In this document: positions 1 to 23,358 of the stretch, piece by piece
How positions within the stretch are numbered: the stretch's first letter is position 1
Layout: each line of letters opens with the position of its first letter
NCBI RefSeq assembly: GCF_901709675.1
Contig: NC_051107.1
Coordinates: 2,225,501 to 2,289,500, forward strand
DNA length: 64,000 nucleotides
Origin: Syngnathus acus
Taxonomy: Eukaryota; Chordata; Actinopteri; Syngnathiformes; Syngnathidae
Direction of reading: 5' to 3'
Notes under the pieces: model-generated
Told to the model about the DNA's origin: nothing
The model's input: the letters and a program-made list of their open reading frames with translations, nothing else
Database searches by the model: none
Position numbers and translations under genes: made by a program

Positions 1-60
1 AAGTATATTTTTGGGGGGGTTAGTGCCCTCGCAGCCCCCCCCCCCCTCTAGCTCTGCCAG
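1..60. repeat. C-rich dispersed repeat fragment
   Basis: This stretch runs from a TATATTTT-like start through a G-run, the word AGTGCC and a run of 13 C into CTCTAGCTC. The same order of words occurs at about 35670-35745 inside a cax1 intron, so it is a dispersed repeat fragment cut by the window edge. It lies in the cacna1c intron upstream of the first visible exon. The family is not recognised. Confidence 0.5.
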
Positions 61-526
61 TGTGCAGGCCACATGTTTACATATCTGATCTGCTTTATGA
101 CGTCATTATTTTTATGCTACACTTGTTTTGTAGAATTTTGTGGGTACTTGAATGCACACAAGTCAAAGCAAAAAAAAAAGATTTGCAAAAACCAAAACGG
201 TCCCTTATGTTGAACCCTCTGTAAGGATTCTGAGTGTGTCTTCACTGTTGTTTGTTTTGTGTGTTTTCACCTTTTCTAAGCAGGCTGAAACGATTCATGT
301 CACAATTTGTGTTAAAGATTCCTAAGCGCACAATGTCGTGGAACAAGTGCTTTGGCTGTGTAGAAGATGGATGATGCACAAAAATTCAAACTCAATTTAT
401 TGTAGAGTTCTTTAGAAACGATATGATGAGAATTGACGTTATAGTTGCGACATCCACTTTCTATAAATATCTGGTTGGAAAAATGCATTTTAGCTGCTCT
501 ACAGCTAAATTACATTGGCGTTCCAG

Positions 527-12579
<12,053 letters not shown>

Positions 12580-15500
12580 GGGCTCCGCCGGACGTCTCAC
12601 GATTGGTGGCTATGTTAGTCCCCGCCCCCTTCACACACACACGCCTCTATTGCGCCAGAGGAAGCGGCTCCGAACAATGTCGGCCAAGACGCGTCACAAA
12701 TGCTTTGTACGTCTGAATGTTTGTAGTAAAGTATATCACACTATACTCTATATTATCAGAGTGTGCGCTTGTGTGCGCGTGTTTTTCCCCCCTCTTTGTA
12801 CGCACATGCGTGTGAGAGTGCGTGTCTCTAAAGTGCCTCACAGTTTTCTCACGTCCTCAAAGTGACGAGCAAAGACGGCCAGGGGAAGGCAAAGATCCGT
12901 CAACGGAGCTCCTCCTCCTCCTCGGTTCACTCGGGATGAAGCGCTGTATTGTCAAAAATAATAATCATCATTTCAAAAGCGCCCTCCTCTTCCAAAGGAA
13001 CGCCCCCCCCCCCCTCACACCGGGGGATGGACCAACAGTCACCAAAATGGCCGACAGACTGGCTTCTTTTTTTGTCACTTCCTGCTCCCAAACAGAAAAC
13101 GTGACGAGCAGAGACGTGAGCAGCCTTTTTTTTTTTTATTTCACCTCATACCTCACCATCCTTCCCTCCTTTCGCCATACCGCCATTTTCTTTCGGCGAG
13201 GAGTTGGACAGGACTCCGGCCTCAACTCTGTGTTGCCCGCCATTTTGTTTTCCTCCTCATGCTGTCTAATTTATCCTTGATTTGTTTGCACAATCGGGGT
13301 GCTGGTCTTTCTAAATGTACTTTTAGGAGAATTTTAAGCGGTTTTAAGTAACGAAGCAGGGCGTAGGCCTTTTTATTTTGGAGGGTGCGTGTCTGCGTTC
13401 GTACGATCGCGTGTGTACGTGCGTGTAAAGACAAGTGTTCTTTCTCTCAATCAGTATGCACCTTTTACAGATTGTATCTATTTATTTATTTATTTTTTTC
13501 CCAAAAGAAAAAAAAAAGATGTGAGTGTGTGTGCGTTCTTTGAGTGGCTACATATGTACGCTTCAATGAAAAAGATTTTTAAGCCTAAACAGTAATTTAA
13601 GGTAGCATTACAAGGGTGTGTGTGTGTGTGTGCGTGTGTGTATGTGTGTGTGTGAGACAGGGTTACCACAGACAGGCATGCTTCCAAAGTGTTTCAAGGT
13701 TCGGACTTTTCACATTTTAATCGTCACGGGTTTTGGGGGTTTTCTGTTCTGAGATAGATTTTCTTTTTTTTTTTATTTATGTGCTGAAAAAAAAAGTCAT
13801 GAATGCAGTGAAAGGGCCGTAACACACTGTTATCATTGTTTTTCTTTTCAAATGAACTCTTAGGGCTGAGTTTAAAGATGCTGCAAGAATTTTAAAATCC
13901 ATCTTCGAGGAAAAACATGCTTCCCTTTGTTTTTTTTGGAGGTGGTTTTTATGTGGGCCATGCGGATTTTGTCCATCACAAGTCCGAGTTTGTAGCAAGA
14001 AGGCACTGACAGATTTGGAAATGTGGGGAAATATTTTCAATTGCTAATTATAGTTTCAACAAATGTTGTAGCTAGTCCTCTGACGTAGTAGAGGGCAACT
14101 GTCTCAAATGTCACTCTATGGGTCTTCCTTTATTTAATTGTTTTTTTGTAAATACTTTCTTGATGGAAAAATAAGTCAATTTTGGTCAGAAATTAGACCA
14201 ACATGCTATTTGGTTCAATTTAACACAACTTTGAGATGTTTTTTTTTTAATTATTATTAAAACAACCCAAATTTCGGTCAAATCAAAAGGTTGGCTGAAA
14301 TATATCCAAAAAATGGTTCAGTCCGATGTTTGACCAAAATGTGGTTATTTCTGATTTAGAGTGTATTTTTCATTTTCTATTTCATCCAATTTGGGTTACT
14401 TTTAACCAGGCAGTTTTAAGACTAAAAGATAATCCAAGTGTGGGTCATAAAGTAAAAAATATATATAATAATAATGATAATAATAATAATAATTAAAATA
14501 TATATATATTTTTTTTAAATTTGATTATTTAACCCCAAAAGTAGGGTCAAATGAATAATCTACAAAACAAACCCCAAAATTATTTTTTGTAAAATTTTCT
14601 TTCCCAAATTTACATGGGAAAAAAAGTGTAAAGTGACTTTTGGGACAGCTTGTTTTATAAATTTGATATGAGGGCAATGATGCACTGTGGCCCTTATCCA
14701 TGTGCGTGTGCTGTGACGCCCTGTTGCCTCTGGAGGAGAAAACCACTCAAACCTGGAGACAAAGATCGTATTTGCCACATTTCTCCCAAGACAACACTGC
14801 CATGTGTCCCTCTCATAGCAGCTCTTGGCAGAGAATGGATGCAGTATTCACCACCACTCTTGTGAGAATTATGCAAACTTAATGTGAATGTGATGTCACG
14901 TGGCTGGAAAGCCGTCGGCTATTTTGGATTCCGTTGCTTACTTGCGCTTATTTGCAGTTTTGTTTGAATGCACGATTGGATATTTAAAAGATTTGTTATC
15001 TTGAGCGATTTGACTAAAGGCCCCATTGAGAATTCCTCAGATGTGACCCTGAATAACCCTGTCTGGTAACAGCAAGATATGCAATAACTTTGTCTGTACG
15101 CTTCCCCCCTGGCATGTTTTGTACCCCCCCCCCCCCCTCCCATGCCAGAGAAACCTAACATACTTGAAATCAGGTGAGATGCAGTGTAGTATTCTTGACG
15201 TGTTTATTGACCTGAAATTAGTTTTTTGCTCTTTTGTTGTTGTTGTTGTTGTTCTTGCAGTCTGGGAGCCTGATGAACGGTTGATTAATTTCTCTGGTCG
15301 ATGCGAGTGATTGGCAGGTGTCGCCATGACAACATCAGAGTAGGTGATGAACGATTTTGAAAAATCCTATAACGATTAAGCGATTATTTTTTTCAATCCG
15401 ATGTTTTATTTTACAAGCAGTTAATTAATCCGGATTACAGTAAACAGTACTAGATTTGTTATACAAATGTAAATTAACGTCATTTTAATTCGATTAATCG

Positions 15501-17300
15501 TTCAACCCGACTGCTTGTACATGCAGTAAATGATATTAAAGGAAAGGATAATTTTTGCATATCTTGAAGAGGACAGCAGGGTTTTTCTGTTTTATTCTCC
15601 GAAGAAGGGCTGCCCCCAATTCAATGTCGAGCTCATTTAAAGCCCCCTCTGACCCCGGCATATATTAAAAAGTGATCCTTTGAGATTATTCATAAAGAAA
15701 AGTGACTCATTTATTAATTTTGATATTTCCCAGAGGCATCGTTGAGATTAAGAAAGCTCATAGGCGGGGGAAAAAAAGATGTTTTAAGGTTTAGAAAATG
15801 ACAAGACAAATGTAACCAATCAATTTCACAGTCTTCAGTGGTGCCTTGAGATAAGAGTGGCTTGATAGCAAATGAAGTTTGTATCTCAAGGTATACCAAT
15901 GATATAGAGGAGTTTAAAATTCATATTGCCTCACCATAGGCGGACGATTGTATATTTTTCTACAAATATATAATCAAGAGAATGTTATGGAAGTAGAGGT
16001 CAAGAATGTATTTATGGCCTACTGACTGTAGTGTCAGCATGAATTTATCGGACCATCCCACTTGAGATATATTACGGAAATTTTTCTCACTGAAATATAT
16101 TTGTTTCGTTTCAAAGAGAAAAGCCCAAAAAGCCTTTTTTTTTTTTTTTGCATGGCCTCCAATCAATTTCAACCCAGAATGAAGAGCAGGTGTACAGATA
16201 TTTTATGGGAAAGTATATTCTAGAATGCTAGTTTACATAGCGACTTTATTCTATTTTAGATATCAAATGGAGAAATACTTTATGCGTGGATGACAAGAGA
16301 TGACGGAGATGGACAGTGCAATTGATAGTTCGCAGGCTTTGAGTTGTTATACCCTGATAAGTTTCCTTTCTCACAGCGAGTTTTGAAAGTGCATGTGCAA
16401 AAACTGAAGTGACCAAAGCAAAAGGATTGATATTCAAAAGTCAACCCAGGTGAATAGTAACAGTGGTTACGAAGTTGAAGCAACTGAGGCTTTATTCGTC
16501 TTATTTATTTGCTGTTAATGAAAACGAAATACCTGGCGTGGGAAATTTGATTCAAGACACATGCGAGTCAACTTTTTAGCTCACAAAGATTCACGCGAGC
16601 ATGTCTGTATACGGGTGTGTGCTTGTGTGTGCAGCTTTAATGAGCCTTTTATTTTGCTGACAGAAATGAGTCGAAAAACTCTCTCGCAGGGTTGGTTGTT
16701 TTTGTCTTCTTCACAGCTGGGAATTATGCCGAGAGGCGTTCAAAGACCAACTGTAGTGTTTGGATGACATCACTATATTTTACTGTCAAAATGAGTGTTT
16801 AACGGGTGGCAGTGTAGGGATGACAAGCCACACCCCTTCGGTTGCGTGAGGGCTTTTTATTGGCCCCATCACTTGGTCGCCTTGGTTACGGCTGCATGGT
16901 CTAACACTCTTTCTTCTTTTTCTAAGTTGTTTCTTTTATTTCATTTTAGACTCTAGAAAAGGGAAATAATATACAAATTAAATCTGAATATTAATTCAAT
17001 CACTTTTCTACTCCTATTTTCCAAAAAAAAGTGACACTGAAAAAAAACCAAGAAAAAAAAGTGGATTTGTAAATAAGTCGTGTACAGTTTGTATCTGTAA
17101 GTCGTCAGTCTGTCATTGGTGACAGAGTCTGTCTTGCTTATAACGCACGCTACCAGTAAATAAAAAATATAAAAAGGAAAAAGTATATTTAGACTGTATG
17201 GTCCCTTGAAAGCAAGTTTTAAATTAATATCTGATGTATATTCCTGTAACATTGCATTTTTATCTGAGGAATGATGTTATTAAAAAATTGCAAATAAATT
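12580..17300 (+). other. cacna1c: cacna1c probable 3' UTR
   Basis: No gene is recognised between the cacna1c stop and about 17300. AATAAA hexamers at 17159-17164 and 17293-17298 are good candidates for the poly(A) site, and a several-kilobase 3' UTR is usual for this gene. A (TG)n microsatellite lies at about 13615-13655. Decayed repeat remnants lie at about 15340-15530 (CGATTAATCG type) and 15837-15900. The 3' end is an inference without transcript data. Confidence 0.6.
17293..17298 (+). terminator. cacna1c: candidate cacna1c poly(A) signal
   Basis: AATAAA in an AT-rich context, followed by a T-rich stretch. It is the last such hexamer before sequence character changes toward tspan33. A second AATAAA lies at 17159. 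Confidence 0.5.
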
Positions 17301-18129
17301 GCATTTCCTACAATCGTCTTTTTCATCTTTCATCTTTATATTATATATTGTATTTGATTTTAATTCTACTATAGAAATGCCAAAATAGCCTGATTTACTT
17401 ATTTGTTGTCTGGAAAGAGTCAGTTAAAGAGAAATAATTGTTCGATTTTCGCTTTTTATTTCTAAAACGAAAACAGAATATGGCACGAGACACACATCGA
17501 AAATCGGCTCGTAATTTAAGGAAAAGCAGTTCGGAAGTTGAATGATTAAATATTTGTTTTGGATTCCCGGAAGTTATCATTGGCAGCATTTCTCATATTG
17601 ACCAGGAGATGGCGACGTTTTTCAAAGCGTGAAGTCCACCTGGAGTCGGCGTTTACATTTCGTCTCTTGACCTTTTCTCAGTGTTTGTATGTTGCAAGTT
17701 ACTAATCACTAACCTGACAGATCTTGAATTGTGTGTTTCTGTGTTTTTAAATGTTATTTTTCTGACTCAAGCACACAAGAAGACACGCGTATTTAAGTAT
17801 TTTATTCATGATCACCAATAAAGCAAAGTAACATTTGACTCTTTGTCACGTGTCACATAAACAGAGCAGAGTTAAAATAGGAAAACAATACGATAAAATA
17901 AAGTACGATAAAATATCAAATAAAAAAATTAGAAGATGATCCCCCGTGAGAGGCGGGATACACAAGACTCTGGAGACCCGCCCCCTCGGTGTCAGAGGTT
18001 GAGATTTTCCCAGCAGATGTGTGTGTGACAGAGAAAGAGTGTGTGTGTCCCACCAGGAAGCAAAAAAACGCTGCACAAACCTTCATAGAAGCATTGGCAC
18101 CCCAAAAAAGCTCATGTTTGCCTGGCAAC
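17301..18129. other. intergenic, tspan33 upstream region
   Basis: No coding signal is seen. The last 150 bases before the tspan33 start are richer in GC than the flanks and probably hold its promoter and 5' UTR, but no TATA box or other decisive motif was recognised. Confidence 0.4.
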
Positions 18130-21100
18130 ATGTGTGGGAGCCGTGTAAGAAACTCACCTGGACGTTATGATGAGGACTTCTCCTTTGTCAACCCCGTGGT
18201 CAAATATCTGCTCTTCTTTTTTAATTTCATTTTCTGGGTGAGTCTGCTGCAGATTGTACATTGTTTACGGATTTAGTGAGTCAAACTTTGACAAAGTGGT
18301 CCAACTCAACTCAACACACGTTCGCAAATGTGCAGCAGCTAAAAGTAAATACACGTGTTTTACGTGAAACACCAAAGTCCAAATTCATGTTTGTTCACTT
18401 TAAGATTTGGATAACAGATTAAACGGGAAGGTGCACACAAAAGGAACACAGTCACAGGATTAAAATTTATTTAACGCCCTGTATTAGTGTGCGGCAGCAT
18501 GTCGTGCATGGGCAAGATGAGAATGCGTAAAAACTTGAAGCGAATCCTGGTGGAATGTGCAGATGTTGTGACATTTGCCCCCGGCACGACACGGAAATTG
18601 ACTGTCAGGTTTAATTCCCTAACTGTTAAGAAAAGCATCAGCAGACAAACCACAAGTGAGACAGAATATTAATTCTTTTCTCGCGAGGAGTGCAGTACAG
18701 ATAGCTTACAACAATCTCACTCCACTAAATATCTGTTTGCACTCCTGCTCTTTTTATTTGGATTTGCCCTACCCACAGTGTGAGACAAAAAGCCCCTAAA
18801 GGGAAGGGGGAAAGCGTGTGGGCTTTGCCTCGTAAGCTAAAAAAGCGCAAGGTGTTACATACATATATGGCAATATAGGATGAGGAATCAGCAACCACTC
18901 CTTGTCTCTACAATAAGAACAGGAAACGTGATGTTTGCTTGTCGTTCCAAAGAGTGCGTAAGGCTGCGGTGAGGCGTGTTGTTTCTCGGAATTGTCTTTG
19001 TTTCAATTGTTTCAGTAGATGTCTTCTTCTTGCTGAGTTGTCAGCCGCGTCCTGTCTGACCCCGCCGTAACCTCTCTTCTGTGGTATAACATAGAAACAA
19101 CAAGGCCAAGCAGCAAGCATATATTGCAGTAATATTGCGGTAAAGCATCAATAAAAGAGAACGCATGATAACATATATATACATTTTTCTAACATTGACA
19201 TTTAGAAATAGCTAGGTATTGTAGTCGCACATAAAGTACACACCAAATTTGAAAAAATCAGTATTTTGTTTATAAAACAAACTAGAATTATTGTAAACAT
19301 TTCTTTTGTTTTCATTTTTGTCAGTTAATATCATACATGAGCTTTCGAGTTTATTTTAGATTTTTCTTTTTTTTTTGCAGCAATATAGAAGAAAGAAAGT
19401 TGACATTTTATTTGGGAATTGTTGTAAAGAACAATCATACTAAAACTAATACAAACTAGTCTAAACTAAAATGAAGCATTTAAATATACATTTAAAAATA
19501 TAAATATGTACAGCAACACCAAAGAATAGAATTCAAGAAATTGTGATATAAGAAAAATACAAATTACAGGGTGACACAAAATACCCTCATACAAACACTA
19601 ATGAAAAATTCCCTCATTCAAACACCAAAGAATCGATTCGCTTGTCAACTACATGATAGAAACAATTTTCTAAGTTTTTAAAAATATTTTTGTGCCACAT
19701 CGCCACCTCCCCTGTGCAAAATGTTTGCCTCTCAGTCTCAGCAGTAGCAAAACAGTGTTCAGTTTCTTCACACAAAGAGCACCAGTGAGTCACAATGCAT
19801 TAGTACAGTAACTGGATCCACTTTATTCAAAGTGGACATTCATACTGAATTCAAATAAATAAGGGGCGAGATGAGCATCGGCTGCTGCAGTAAATCAAAA
19901 TCTGTTGTTCTTCTTGAGTGTTTTCGACAATGGCAACACTCCCAGGACAAGTATGAACATGTGCTCCTCCTCACGTTTTATTTGCTCAGTGAAGTTGTAA
20001 AATGCTCCATTGTGATTCCCCTCATCTTTTTTCTTATAGCTCATCGCCATGATCATGATAGCTATCGGGGTGTACGCCCGTGTCGTCAAGCATGCAGGTA
20101 ATTAAATTCATCAACCAAACCGGTCAAGTCAATTCAACTCATTATCGACTCGTCCCTTAGAGACGGCGTTGGCGTGTTTGACAGTGGACCCGGCCGTGAT
20201 GCTGCTGGTGATCGGCGTCCTGATGTTTATCATCACTTTCTGCGGTTGCGTGGGCTCGCTGCGGGAGAATATTTGCCTGTTGGAGTTTGTAGGTTGCCAA
20301 TTTGTGGATGGTCATTTTGTGAAATGGTGGCTCACTTATTTTCTTTCTTTCGCAGTTCTGCATCAGTCTGACGGTCATCTTTCTGCTTCAGTTGGCTGTT
20401 GGGGTGCTGGGATTTGTCTTCTCCGATAAGGTAAAAAAAATATTTATTTTGTTTTAATTATATATTATTTGGGCTTACTAAGGAAGGCTTATGTACTGCA
20501 CATAGCTGTATTATACTGCCCTCTAGTGGTCATGCCACATACACCGGTACTTTTTTTTCTACCAATTTCTGCATTTCTTTTGTTATATTTACATTTTCTT
20601 TCAAACCAACTAATAAAGTTTTGTTTTTTCACTAGGCCCGTAACAAAGTGACCCAAATTGTCAACAACGCCATCGTGCACTACAGAGATGACATCGACCT
20701 GCAGAACCTCATCGACTTTGGCCAGAAAGAAGTCGGTGACAACCTCACACCTCATCATAAAATATGTTTTTTCAAGTTATTAAAAAAAATATATATATTT
20801 TTTAGTTTGGCTGCTGTGGAGCTGTGACCTACACCGATTGGTCCAACAACATGTACTTCAACTGCACTGACATGAACCCAAGTCGGGAACGCTGCTCGGT
20901 CCCTTTCTCCTGTTGCATCACCACCAAAGACAAGGTTTCATCTATCCTTCCTCCATTTTTTAGAATGTTCACCAACTAATGTGTGTGTGTACAGGTGATA
21001 AACACAATGTGCGGGCAAGGCATTCAGATAGTGGAATACCTTATAGCCGGCAACATCATCTACACCAACGGCTGTATCGATAAAGTGGTGGACTGGATCC

Positions 21101-21333
21101 ATAGTAACCTCTTCCTGTTGGGAGGCATCGCACTGGGGCTGGCCATCCCTCAGGTGGGACTACACACACACACTCACACACACACACACACATGCGCACG
21201 CAAAGAGTGAGCTAACAGCCGCCTCTTGCAGCTGGTGGGCATCCTGCTGTCTCAAATCCTCATCAGCCAAATTAAAGACCAGATTGAACTGCAGAACTAC
21301 AACCTCAAACACAGCGCCGATCCGTGGAGATGA
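18130..21333 (+). CDS. tspan33: Tetraspanin-33 (TspanC8 group)
   Basis: A 284-residue tetraspanin (human 283). Exons: 18130-18237, 20040-20097, 20161-20288, 20356-20430, 20636-20731, 20806-20934, 20995-21153, 21232-21333. There are four membrane segments: residues about 24-50 ([14 protein letters not shown]), a second around [12 protein letters not shown], a third around [14 protein letters not shown], and the fourth near the end ([18 protein letters not shown]). The large loop carries FGCCG and eight cysteines (CC, C, C, CC, C, C), the mark of TspanC8 proteins, which in mammals guide ADAM10 out of the ER and set its substrates. The tail [10 protein letters not shown]...SADPWR matches TSPAN33. 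The start ATG was chosen because the N-terminus before [15 protein letters not shown] has family-like length. Its neighbour smo is also next to TSPAN33 in mammals. Whether it is copy a or b is unknown. Confidence 0.95.
20516..20531 (+). promoter_or_regulatory. CTCF-like motif
   Basis: CTGCCCTCTAGTGGTC resembles the CTCF core on the reverse strand. It lies in a tspan33 intron. Similar words occur at 23704-23722, 23866-23886 and 60615-60633. Motif match only. Confidence 0.3.
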
Positions 21334-21881
21334 CCAATCTTGACCTTTTGACCTCTAACTAACTTGTCATTGTAAATGTACACTGTTAGAAAAAAACCCA
21401 CTTATTTTGGAAGCTAAAACAATCATTTACCCAACGACAAACCACAGCGCCATCTGCTGGATCTTGCCCCACTTACACGGATATACACTGCTGTTCGCAC
21501 CATCGCAAATTATTTTCTCTACTTTCATTAGGCTCATGATGCAAACTTATAGAGCAACCACATTTTTCTGCATATGTGTGCATGTTTTTGTGAATTTATT
21601 TTATGTTGGTATTTAGCAAGTTTAGAGTGGCAAGCATGTGCACATTGTGTGTTATGTTGGCATCCATGATGCTCCAAAAGGGACCTCAAGTTATTTTTGT
21701 AGACTTAATAGAAATAATCTTTAAATGTTACATGAGTGTTTTAAAACTTTTTTAAAGTTTGACTGTGTTTAAAAGTTAGCTATGTGTTACAAAACTGCAA
21801 GAATTCAGTGTTGACATGACAACAAAAATGCCTTCTGCAGTGACGGAAAGTCACTAGAAAATCCTGGAACGTTCTTGACTG

Positions 21882-21887
21882 AATAAA
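21882..21887 (+). terminator. tspan33: tspan33 poly(A) signal
   Basis: AATAAA lies 549 bases after the tspan33 stop codon in GACTGAATAAACTTG and is followed by TTTCAG/GT-rich sequence. It is the first canonical hexamer after the stop. Confidence 0.7.
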
Positions 21888-22204
21888 CTTGTTTCAGAGT
21901 ACCGACGTCATGCTGGCTCATTTGAAACATGTAAATGTTGGGTTTGAGAGCTGAAGTGACGCAGAAGAGAGAAAAACAACACAAAACGCCCTCAAACACT
22001 CCAGAGAGCCAATCAAAACATTTGCAACGCTATCCAAATATGACGATTGCATGTTTTGCAAAATACTCAATTGCCACTGTCAAGGATTGTGTGTGTGCGT
22101 GCGCGCAAGAGAGAGTTGGCCCGGTTTTCACTTTGTGTGTGGTCCTGTTTTTTTTTTCTTCTGCGTCTGACTCAAGCAGGAGGTGGAGGTTGTAAGGAGG
22201 CCCA

Positions 22205-22205
<1 letters not shown>

Positions 22206-22243
<38 letters not shown>
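22206..22243. repeat. (CA)n microsatellite
   Basis: About 19 uninterrupted CA units lie between tspan33 and smo. A shorter CA run lies in the last tspan33 intron at about 21164-21192. Confidence 0.95.
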
Positions 22244-22245
<2 letters not shown>

Positions 22246-22928
22246 ATGAGTATGGAAACAAAATGGTGTGCAGCCATTCCTGTCCAAATGAATGACACTA
22301 ACACAACCATAGTGGACGTTGTTCTATTCAAGTGTCTCATTATTCCCATCCAGAAGGGTTGAAAAAGAACCATTCAGTTGTAATTCACTTTTTGTTCATT
22401 TAAACACAATTTTCATTCAACTTTTGAGTGTAATACAGTTTAATTGAATATCTTATTAATTTTTGTAATGTTAATGTTCAGACTGCATAGTGTTAAAGTG
22501 GCTTACCATAATATTATGAAAACCACTATATATATATATATAACTGACACAATATGAAATAAAATATACTGTTTGTCGTTTTACATAGAATAAAATATCC
22601 AGATAAAAGAACAGATTGGCATACAATTAAACATTTTGTCTATTGTTATTGTTGTTGTAGTTTAGGGTGAACACAACAATAATTGTTAAATATTTTGGTC
22701 ATCGTATTTAGCGACCTGAAAGTTTGTCAAAGTTTGAGATATTTTTGCAGTGCATTGAATGTTTATATAAATGCATTGTGTACTTTTTTTTATTTGTTTT
22801 TATCTTTTATCTCTAGGGAAGGCAAAAGAGATTATTATTTGCAATGCTCGTTTTTTTACTGCATCTTAAAAAAAAAGATGAGGAAGAGGAGAATGGGGGG
22901 GGTTACCGTGGTGGAGACGTAGTGGATG

Positions 22929-22938
22929 GCGCATGCGC
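22929..22938 (+). promoter_or_regulatory. NRF1-type palindrome in smo upstream region
   Basis: GCGCATGCGC is a perfect NRF1 recognition palindrome, 421 bases upstream of the smo start codon and in line with a proximal promoter. No TATA box is seen. Binding is inferred from motif only. Confidence 0.5.
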
Positions 22939-23358
22939 ATTGCCACTTATAGCTCCAGTTACACTTTTTCAGATTTTGGGGATGTGGGGGGAGGGCGAAT
23001 CTCCAACTTTCTCAACATTTTTCCCACTAAATAAACCCAATCACCAACTTTTTGTGTGGTCACATTGTCGACTTTGATCATTTTGAACTGGTTTGAGGAT
23101 TTTTCCCGAACTCCTAACGATGGAATTTGAAGAGGAGCCAAAGGGAAAAAAGCACGGAGAGTTTCGTGGAGGAAAAACTTTGTTGGATCGTCCTTGCGCT
23201 TATCTTTTTGCACCTATCAGCAAATAAGCGGAACTAGAAGAAACATGCCTTTTGAGCCTCGAAGACAATCGCACTATTAAAGCAACCCGATTCCACTTTC
23301 TCGTCATTTTTGCACGATTCCTCCTTTTCCGTGCCCCCCACCCCCTCTTGCTCCCAAG

